NCBI GenBank assembly: GCA_051000395.1
Contig: JBPCOI010000053.1
Span: forward strand, 1 to 20,698
DNA from: JBPCOI01 sp051000395
GTDB lineage: Bacteria > Actinomycetota > Actinomycetes > Mycobacteriales > Jatrophihabitantaceae
Direction of reading: 5' to 3'
Length of the DNA: 20,698 nt
A model generated the notes under the pieces. It was not told where the DNA came from, did not search any database, and worked only from the letters and a program-made list of their open reading frames with translations. Shown piece by piece: positions 6,148-12,014 of the stretch. Position 1 is the first letter of the stretch. The number at the start of each line of letters is the position of its first letter. The position numbers and the translations under genes were made by a program.

Positions 6148-7083
6148 ATGGATGACTCGGCTGCCGGTCCAGAACTGCGCCAGTTGGCGGCACTCGCGGC
6201 CATCGCGCGCGAAGGCTCGTTCAGCCGGGCGGCGGCGAAGCTGGGCTACACGCAGTCGGCAATCAGCCAGCAGATGCATCGCCTCGAGCGCGCTGTCGGG
6301 CACACGTTGGTCGAGCGTCCCGGGGGCCCGAAACCGGTCACCCTGACCGCGGCGGGGCAGATGTTGCTCGCGCATGCGGAGGCGATTGTCGCCCGGCTGG
6401 CGAGCGCCCGCGCCGATCTTTCCGCGTTGAGCGCGGGCTCGGCCGGGGTGTTGCGGGTGGGCTGCTATCAGAGCGTAGGGGTGCGCATCCTGCCGAGATT
6501 GTTGCGCCTGTTTCGCGCCGGGTGGCCCCAGGTGACGGTCGAACTCACCGAGGCAGAAGACGACGGCGAGTTGCTGCACGCTGTAGAGCGCGGTGAGCTC
6601 GATCTGAGCTTCGTGGTCTATCCGATGCCGCCCGGGCCGTTCGCGCACGTCGAGCTCATGATCGACCCATACGTCGCGGCAGCCCGCAGGGACAGCCGTC
6701 TCGGCATGGCGAGCGGCCCGGTGCGGCTCCGCCAGCTGGCCGGGCTGCCCCTGGTGACGTACGCGCAGATGCGCGAGGTCCACGCGATCGAGAATCGACT
6801 CGGGCGCGCGGAGATCGCGCGGCAAATAGTGTTCCGGTCCAACGACAACGGGACGATCCTCGGGCTCGCGGCCGAGGGCGTGGGAGTCGCGATCGTGTCT
6901 TGGCTGTCTGTCGATCCGCACCGCCCGGAGATCCGGATCCGCCCGCTGGCCGACGTCGCGCCACGCGTGGTCGGCATCGCGTGGCACGCTGACCGCTATC
7001 GGATCCCGGCCAGTGCCGCATTCGTCCGCCTCGCGCAGCAGGAGACGCTGCGAGAGCACCGGCTCGCCGAGACCGGTCTTTGA
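6148..7083 (+). CDS. LysR-family transcriptional regulator next to the oxygenase
   Basis: The 311-residue product has an N-terminal winged helix-turn-helix (ELRQLAALAAIAREGSFSRA, then AAKLGYTQSAISQQMHRLER and HTLVERP). A type-2 periplasmic-binding-like effector domain starts at about residue 95 (GVLRVGCYQSVGVRILPRLL) and ends with GLAAEGVGVAIVSWLSVD. Length and order are those of a complete LysR protein. The start at 6148 is fixed by the conserved N-terminus and by TATGAT six bases upstream. It is transcribed away from the BesD-like oxygenase, the classic layout of a LysR regulator and its target; autoregulation through the intervening palindromes is inferred. The effector is unknown, perhaps the amino-acid substrate of the oxygenase. 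Confidence 0.92.
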   Translation: MDDSAAGPELRQLAALAAIAREGSFSRAAAKLGYTQSAISQQMHRLERAVGHTLVERPGGPKPVTLTAAGQMLLAHAEAIVARLASARADLSALSAGSAGVLRVGCYQSVGVRILPRLLRLFRAGWPQVTVELTEAEDDGELLHAVERGELDLSFVVYPMPPGPFAHVELMIDPYVAAARRDSRLGMASGPVRLRQLAGLPLVTYAQMREVHAIENRLGRAEIARQIVFRSNDNGTILGLAAEGVGVAIVSWLSVDPHRPEIRIRPLADVAPRVVGIAWHADRYRIPASAAFVRLAQQETLREHRLAETGL

Positions 7084-7093
7084 CTAGCCAGAA

Positions 7094-7136
7094 CCAGCTA
7101 CCGGTTCACGACTCGTCAGCGGGCGCTGACAGCTGG
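7094..7136. terminator. hairpins between lysR and iclR
   Basis: GTCAGC-GGGC-GCTGAC (7115-7130) is a perfect 6-bp stem with a tetraloop. It is enclosed by CCAGCT (7094-7099) pairing with AGCTGG (7131-7136). It fills the 57-bp gap between two convergent genes and is likely a bidirectional terminator. Confidence 0.55.
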
Positions 7137-7140
7137 CTGC

Positions 7141-7905
7141 TCAGGTCCCGGTGCCGCTGAAGCGTCGGGTGAGGCGGGCGGCCGTGTCACGCACTCGGTC
7201 GGCGAGCCGGCTGCGCTCGGACGAGCTGAGCGCCACGTCGGGGAAGGTCAGCGCCACGCTCGCGATGGGATGGCCGGAGGGATCCAGGACCGCCGCGGCA
7301 ACCGAGGCGTAGCCACGCGTCACCTCGCCGTCCTCGAATGCGACTCCGTCGCGCCGGACGCTCACCAACAACTGGCGTAGGGCAGACGGCGACTGGGGGC
7401 CACGCTCGGTACGGAGCACGAACGCGGAGGGGTCGGGGAACAGAGCTCGCACCTGCTGCGCGGGCAGCGCCGCCAGCATGGCGCGGCCGCTGGCCGTCGA
7501 GTGCGCCGGGAGCCGAACGCCGACATCCGTCACCAGATGTGCTCGCCCGGGTGCTCGTTCCTCGATCACGTACACCACGTCGCGGCCGTGCAGCACGGCG
7601 AGGTGCGCGCTGTGCCCGGTGCGGTCCACCAGGCTCGCCAACGGCACCCGCGCCAAGCGCTGAAGCGGCGCCTGACGCGTGTAGCCACTGCCAAGTTCAT
7701 AGGCACCGATGCCGAGCGTGTATCGGCGGTCTTCTGGCATGTGTACGACGAAGCCCTCCGCCTGCAACGTGGCGAGCAGGTGATAGGTGGTAGAGCGAGG
7801 CAGCTGCAGCGCCCGCATGATGCTCCCCGCGGGCACCGGTCCGATCTGGCGAGCCAGGAACCGCAGGATCGAGAGGGTTTGCGCGGCTGCCGGAACCCGA
7901 GCCAT
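7141..7905 (-). CDS. IclR-family transcriptional regulator
   Basis: The 254-residue product has the IclR winged helix-turn-helix at residues 8-60 (AQTLSILRFLARQIGPVPAG, IMRALQLPRSTTYHLLATLQ, AEGFVVHMPEDRRYTLG). A GAF-like effector domain follows, with HLAVLHGRDVVYVIEERAPG, PAHSTASGRAMLAALP, DGEVTRGYASVAAAV and SVALTFPD. This is the full length for the family. It is divergent from the amino-acid ABC importer, which it probably controls. The ATG at 7905 has TAGGAT exactly six bases upstream and no Shine-Dalgarno sequence, so the transcript may be leaderless. A perfect dyad lies across its promoter spacer, indicating autoregulation. Confidence 0.93.
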   Translation of the reverse strand: MARVPAAAQTLSILRFLARQIGPVPAGSIMRALQLPRSTTYHLLATLQAEGFVVHMPEDRRYTLGIGAYELGSGYTRQAPLQRLARVPLASLVDRTGHSAHLAVLHGRDVVYVIEERAPGRAHLVTDVGVRLPAHSTASGRAMLAALPAQQVRALFPDPSAFVLRTERGPQSPSALRQLLVSVRRDGVAFEDGEVTRGYASVAAAVLDPSGHPIASVALTFPDVALSSSERSRLADRVRDTAARLTRRFSGTGT

Positions 7906-7911
7906 GTCCCG

Positions 7912-7939
7912 ATCCTAGGTCAAGTCTGGGATACCAGAC
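7912..7939 (-). promoter_or_regulatory. iclR promoter with overlapping palindromic operator
   Basis: On the minus strand TAGGAT (7917-7912) is followed by six bases and the iclR ATG. GTCTGG (7924-7929) and CCAGAC (7934-7939) form a perfect 6-bp-arm palindrome with a 4-base centre. It lies just upstream of the -10, where the spacer and -35 should be, so a dimer bound here would block iclR and could also control the importer transcribed the other way. Confidence 0.6.
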
Positions 7940-8086
7940 ACCGAGCACGGGCGAGCTATAGCGGTGAGCGGGTGCGCGGGTGTCACATTGCGGCACCAAC
8001 ACAGCTACGCAGGCCGTCGAGGCTGTCGCAGACATCGGCGATCTGGCTATGGTGTGGCCGTCATGCCCCGTCGAGGAGGTTCCGAA

Positions 8087-9022
8087 GTGCGTGCTCACAG
8101 ACATGTCCTGATCTCGTGTACCGCGGTACTCGCGGCCGCGGCCGTGACGCTGTCCGGCTGCAGTTCCAACAAGCCCAGCAACAACGCCAGCAGCAGCCAC
8201 AGCACCAACAGCAGCAGCAGCGCGCCCGGCTCGGCAGGTGCCGATGCGGCGGCCGCCGCCCTGGTGCCGTCCTCGGTGAAGTCCAAGGGCGCGATCACGA
8301 TCGCGCTCGACGCCAGCTACCCGCCGGATGAGTTCTTCAAGCCGGGGACTACGACGCCGGTAATCGGCATGGACGCCGACCTGGGAAACGCGCTCGGCAA
8401 GGTGCTCGGGTTGAAGGTCACCGAGAGCAACGTGACCTTCAACGCGATCATCCCCGGCCTGCAAAGCGGCAAGTACGACGTCGGACTGTCCTCGTTCACT
8501 GACACCAAGGCACGCGAGAAGGTCGTCGACTTCGTCACGTACTTCTCCGCCGGCGAAAGCTTCTACGTCAAGTCCGACAGCAGCAAGAGCTTCAACGGTC
8601 TGGACTCGATCTGCGGCGCCAAGGTCGCCGTCGAGAACGGCACGACCGAGCAGACCGATGCGCTCGCCCAGTCGAAGAAGTGCACAGCGAGCGGCAAGGC
8701 GGCGGTGACGGTGCAGCAGTTCTCCGACCAGAGCGGCGCGAACCTGGCGGTGTCCAGCGGTCGTGCGGACGTCGGCTTCGCCGACTCACCCCCGGTCGCC
8801 TACATCGTGCAGCAGTCCAACGGCCAGTTCAAGCAGAGTGGAAAGCCGTTCGGCACCGCGCCCTACGGCATCGCGCTGCCGAAGGGCAACGGAATGGCCA
8901 AGGCTGTACAGGCGGCGCTGAAAGTGCTGATCGCGAACGGGCAGTACGCCAGCATCATGAAGCAGTGGAACCTGACCGACGGCCTGATCACCGACCCGGT
9001 GATCAACGGAGCCACGAGCTAG
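8087..9022 (+). CDS. amino-acid ABC transporter substrate-binding lipoprotein
   Basis: This 311-residue extracytoplasmic solute receptor of family 3 (polar amino acids) is predicted to be lipid-anchored. The signal peptide ends in the lipobox LSGC with C25 as the lipidated cysteine, followed by a Ser/Asn/Ala linker (25-58). The binding domain includes GAITIALDASYPPDEF, GMDADLGNALGKVLGLKV, IIPGLQSGKYDVGLSSFTDT, REKVVDFVTYF and GRADVGFADSPPVAYIVQQS. GTG 8087 is chosen because AGGAGG (8074-8079) is seven bases upstream and gives a normal signal peptide; ATG 8063 in frame is the alternative. It is first in a run with the permease and ATPase. The family binds Gln, Glu, Arg, His or related compounds; the ligand cannot be told. 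Confidence 0.93.
   Translation: MRAHRHVLISCTAVLAAAAVTLSGCSSNKPSNNASSSHSTNSSSSAPGSAGADAAAAALVPSSVKSKGAITIALDASYPPDEFFKPGTTTPVIGMDADLGNALGKVLGLKVTESNVTFNAIIPGLQSGKYDVGLSSFTDTKAREKVVDFVTYFSAGESFYVKSDSSKSFNGLDSICGAKVAVENGTTEQTDALAQSKKCTASGKAAVTVQQFSDQSGANLAVSSGRADVGFADSPPVAYIVQQSNGQFKQSGKPFGTAPYGIALPKGNGMAKAVQAALKVLIANGQYASIMKQWNLTDGLITDPVINGATS
8167..8222 (+). repeat. AGC/AAC-rich codon repeat in the lipoprotein linker
   Basis: About 56 bases consist almost only of AGC, AAC, CAC and ACC codons (Ser, Asn, His, Thr), encoding the flexible linker after the lipidated cysteine. Imperfect trinucleotide repeats like this can change length between strains. Confidence 0.6.
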
Positions 9023-9036
9023 GCCCCGTTGCGTCG

Positions 9037-10029
9037 ATGACACAGGTGGAGCCGGACCGCACCGGCACGCGCGCACCTTCGCAGATCCGCGCCGTGCCGG
9101 TGCGCCACCCCGGTCGCTGGGTGGCTGCCGCGGTGCTGCTGCTACTTGCGGCGATGGCGGTGCACGCGGTGGTGTTCGCGCGGATCAAGCGCGGCGGCAC
9201 GATGCAGGACAGGTTCGGCTGGCACGTGGTCGGCCAGTACTTCCTGTCCAGGCAGGTCCTGGACGGCCTGGTCTTGACGCTGGAGCTCACGGTGATCGCG
9301 ATGGCGATCGGGATCGTCGGCGGGGTGCTGCTGGCCGTCATGCGACTGTCGGCCAACCCGATCGTGCGGTGGGTCGCCTGGGCCTACATCTGGTTCTTCC
9401 GCGGCACCCCGGTGTTGGTGCAGCTGCTGTTCTGGTTCAGCTTGAACTACGTCTTTCCCAAGCTCTCGCTCGGCATCCCATTCGGGCCGGAGTGGGTGCA
9501 CATCGATGCGAATCAGATCACGCCGTTCGTCCTCGCATTCGTCGGCCTCGGCCTGAACGAAGCGGCGTACATGTCCGAGATCGTGCGCGCCGGCATCATC
9601 TCGGTCGACGAGGGGCAGGCTGAGGCGGCGCAGGCGCTGGGCATGACCAGGCTGCGGACGATGCGGCGCATCGTGCTGCCGCAGGCAATGCGGGTGATCA
9701 TCCCGCCGACGGGCAACGAGACGATCTCGATGCTGAAGACCTCATCGCTGGCCAGTGTGATCACGGTGACCGAGTTGCTGTACTCGGTCCAGCTGATCTA
9801 TGCCAGCACCTACCAGATCGTCCCCATGCTTCTGGTGGCAAGCCTCTGGTACCTGATCGTCACGTCGATCCTCACGGCGGGCCAGTACTACGTGGAGCGC
9901 TACTTCGGCCGGGGTTCGGCACGCGCGCTCCCGCTCACCCCACTCCAACGGTTCCGGCGGATGTTCGGGTCCCACGCGGGAATCGCCCACCTGGACGCCA
10001 ATGTCCCGACACCCGAGCCGGGACGGTGA
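9037..10029 (+). CDS. amino-acid ABC transporter permease
   Basis: The 330-residue inner-membrane protein belongs to the His/Glu/Gln/Arg/opine permease family. A first membrane helix at about 28-48 precedes the conserved core, which starts near residue 72 (QVLDGLVLTLELTVIAMAIG) and includes WAYIWFFRGTPVLVQLLFWF. The EAA loop that docks on the ATPase is at about 196-216 (EAAQALGMTRLRTMRRIVLP). TGNETISMLKTSSLASVI is the usual C-terminal block. The N-terminal extra helix makes it longer than minimal HisM-type permeases. Start ATG 9037 lies 14 bp after the lipoprotein stop, and the gene ends 4 bp before the ATPase start, so it is in an operon. No partner permease is present; a homodimer is likely. 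Confidence 0.93.
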   Translation: MTQVEPDRTGTRAPSQIRAVPVRHPGRWVAAAVLLLLAAMAVHAVVFARIKRGGTMQDRFGWHVVGQYFLSRQVLDGLVLTLELTVIAMAIGIVGGVLLAVMRLSANPIVRWVAWAYIWFFRGTPVLVQLLFWFSLNYVFPKLSLGIPFGPEWVHIDANQITPFVLAFVGLGLNEAAYMSEIVRAGIISVDEGQAEAAQALGMTRLRTMRRIVLPQAMRVIIPPTGNETISMLKTSSLASVITVTELLYSVQLIYASTYQIVPMLLVASLWYLIVTSILTAGQYYVERYFGRGSARALPLTPLQRFRRMFGSHAGIAHLDANVPTPEPGR

Positions 10030-10033
10030 GCTC

Positions 10034-10810
10034 GTGACTCAAACGGGCGGCGCGTTGATGGTGCACGCCGAAGGTGTGCACAAGCACTACGGTCTGCTGA
10101 AGGTGCTCAAGGGCATCGACCTCGAGGTTGCGCCCGGCGAAGTGATGGTGATCATCGGTCCGTCGGGATCTGGCAAGTCGACCTTCCTGCGCTGCATCAA
10201 CCACCTCGAGAAGATCGACGGCGGACGGCTGTCCGTGGACGGTGAGCTAGTCGGCTACCGCCAGCGCGGCGACAAGATCTATGAGCTCAAGGACAAGGAG
10301 GTCTGCCGTAAGCGAGCCGAGATCGGCATGGTGTTCCAGCGGTTCAACCTGTTCCCGCACATGAGCGTGCTGGACAACGTGATCGAGGCGCCGCAAGGCG
10401 TCCGCGGCGAGAAGAGGGGCTCGTGCACCAAACGCGCTCTGGAGCTGCTCGAACGGGTCGGACTGTCGGACAAGCGCGACGCCTACCCGAGTCAGCTGTC
10501 CGGGGGGCAGCAGCAACGCGTCGCCATCGCCCGTGCGCTGGCCATGGAGCCCAAGCTGATGCTCTTCGACGAGCCCACCTCCGCCCTAGACCCGGAGCTC
10601 GTGGGCGACGTGCTCGACGCGATGAAGCAACTGGCCAGGGACGGCATGACGATGATCGTCGTTACGCACGAGATCGGCTTTGCCCGTGAGGTCGGCGACT
10701 CGCTGGTATTCATGGATGCCGGGGTTGTCGTCGAGCGCGGTGACCCGCGCGAGGTGCTGGCGAACCCGCAGCATGAGCGGACGAAGGCGTTCCTGTCCAA
10801 GGTGCTGTAG
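10034..10810 (+). CDS. amino-acid ABC transporter ATP-binding protein
   Basis: The 258-residue product has every ABC ATPase motif: Walker A GPSGSGKST (42-50), Q-loop Q102 in MVFQRFNLFPH, signature LSGGQQQR (155-162), Walker B LMLFDE (175-180) with the D-loop SALD after it, and switch H212 in VVTHE. The sequence is of the GlnQ/HisP polar amino-acid type. GTG 10034 was chosen because it lies just after the permease stop at 10029 behind a GGACGGTGAG tract; ATG 10001 (overlapping the permease) and ATG 10058 are in frame and possible. Its stop TAG shares one base with the GTG of the next gene, so the flavoprotein is translationally coupled to the importer. Confidence 0.95.
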   Translation: MTQTGGALMVHAEGVHKHYGLLKVLKGIDLEVAPGEVMVIIGPSGSGKSTFLRCINHLEKIDGGRLSVDGELVGYRQRGDKIYELKDKEVCRKRAEIGMVFQRFNLFPHMSVLDNVIEAPQGVRGEKRGSCTKRALELLERVGLSDKRDAYPSQLSGGQQQRVAIARALAMEPKLMLFDEPTSALDPELVGDVLDAMKQLARDGMTMIVVTHEIGFAREVGDSLVFMDAGVVVERGDPREVLANPQHERTKAFLSKVL

Positions 10811-11967
10811 TGGGCGTCGGCTGGGACGACGACCCGGCCGTCGCCGCATGGCCCGGTCTGCCGCCGCTCGACGGTGACCGGACGGCGGACGCGTGCGTGG
10901 TCGGGCTGGGTGCATCGGGACTCGCAGCGGTAGCGGCTCTGGCCGAACGCGGCCTGTCTGTGGTCGGCGTCGACGCCGGCCGGGTAGCCGGCCGCGCGGC
11001 AGGTCGCAACGGCGGGCTCCTGCTCGGCGGTGGGGCCTGGTGCCTGCACCACGCGATCGCGCGATGGGGTGCCGCGGCCGCCGTCGCGCTCTACCGCGAG
11101 ACCCTCGCCGAGCTGTCGCGCCTGGCGGACGTCCTCGGTCCCGAGGTGATCCGCCGGGTGGGGTCGATCCGGCTGGCCGGACTGCCCGGCGACACGGTGG
11201 ACGACGCCGAGCGTGCCGATCGCGCGGCGGAGCGGAGCGACTGCGCCGCCCACGCCGAAGCACTGCGCGCCCACGGTCTCGCCGTGGAGTGTTACGACGG
11301 CGAGCTGGGCGCCGGGCTGTTCCTGCCCGATGACGCCGCGATGAACCCGGCGCGTCGCGCCCTCGGCCTGGTGGCCGTCCTGGGCGATCGTGCGGACCTG
11401 CACGAGCACACGCCGGCAACCCGGGTCGCCGCCGGGAGCGTTGTCACTACCCGCGGACAGATCAGCGCCGGCGTCGTGATCGTCGCCGTCGACGGCGGCC
11501 TGGAGGTGCTGCTGCCGCAGCTGCGCGGACGGGTGCGCACGGCGCGGCTGCAGATGCTGGCGACCGCGCCGGTGGCCGCCGGGCGCCTGCCGTGCCCGGT
11601 GTACGGGCGCTGGGGTTACGACTACGCGCAGCAGGACGACGACGGGCGGCTGTTCGTCGGCGGGGGACGCGATCGTCACCCGGAGTCCGAGTGGACGGCC
11701 GACGCCGAACCCAGCGCGCCGGTGCAGGCCTACCTGGACGTCCTCGCCGCCCGCATGGCGGGCGCGCCGGTGAGCGTCACGCACCGCTGGGCCGCGTCGG
11801 TCGGCTACACGCCGGACGGGCGCGCGCTGTGCACCGACGTCGCCGGCGTGCTCGCCGTCGGCGGCTACAACGGCACCGGCAACCTGGTCGGCCCGGTCGC
11901 GGCGCGTGCCGCCGTCGCGTTGGCGCTGGACGGCACGCCACCCCCGTCCTACTTCACATCCCACTGA
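10810..11967 (+). CDS. DAO-family FAD-dependent amine/amino-acid oxidoreductase
   Basis: The 385-residue product has the N-terminal dinucleotide-binding motif GLGASG (32-37) inside ACVVGLGASGLAAVAALAER. The GRNGG segment of D-amino-acid-oxidase-fold flavoproteins is near residue 63, and the C-terminal FAD-binding block is VGGYNGTGNLVGPVA. This fits PF01266 enzymes such as gamma-glutamylputrescine oxidase, DadA or glycine/sarcosine oxidases, which oxidise C-N bonds. The exact substrate is unknown. GTG 10810 overlaps the ATPase stop by one base, which ties its synthesis to the importer and argues that it acts on the imported compound. No signal peptide is seen, so it is probably cytoplasmic. 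The gap to the next gene is 47 bp. Confidence 0.85.
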   Translation: MGVGWDDDPAVAAWPGLPPLDGDRTADACVVGLGASGLAAVAALAERGLSVVGVDAGRVAGRAAGRNGGLLLGGGAWCLHHAIARWGAAAAVALYRETLAELSRLADVLGPEVIRRVGSIRLAGLPGDTVDDAERADRAAERSDCAAHAEALRAHGLAVECYDGELGAGLFLPDDAAMNPARRALGLVAVLGDRADLHEHTPATRVAAGSVVTTRGQISAGVVIVAVDGGLEVLLPQLRGRVRTARLQMLATAPVAAGRLPCPVYGRWGYDYAQQDDDGRLFVGGGRDRHPESEWTADAEPSAPVQAYLDVLAARMAGAPVSVTHRWAASVGYTPDGRALCTDVAGVLAVGGYNGTGNLVGPVAARAAVALALDGTPPPSYFTSH

Positions 11968-12002
11968 ACGATCGAGCCGAGCGCCCGAGCGGGCCCGTAC
12001 GC

Positions 12003-12008
12003 GACAAT
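12003..12008 (+). promoter_or_regulatory. possible -10 element before the FAD/Fe-S dehydrogenase gene
   Basis: GACAAT (12003-12008) is followed by GGCGCC and then the GTG start at 12015. No Shine-Dalgarno sequence precedes the start. The spacing fits an internal promoter giving a leaderless mRNA, although the first base is not T and no -35 is evident. Confidence 0.4.
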
Positions 12009-12014
12009 GGCGCC

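Noticed and set aside
7964..8086. Longer start for the substrate-binding lipoprotein
   Set aside because: The signal peptide would be displaced by a 41-residue extension; the AGGAGG before GTG 8087 gives a standard lipoprotein signal.
10492..11964. A 490-codon minus-strand frame
   Set aside because: It is antisense to the DAO flavoprotein and the end of the ATPase gene, low-complexity and without motifs.
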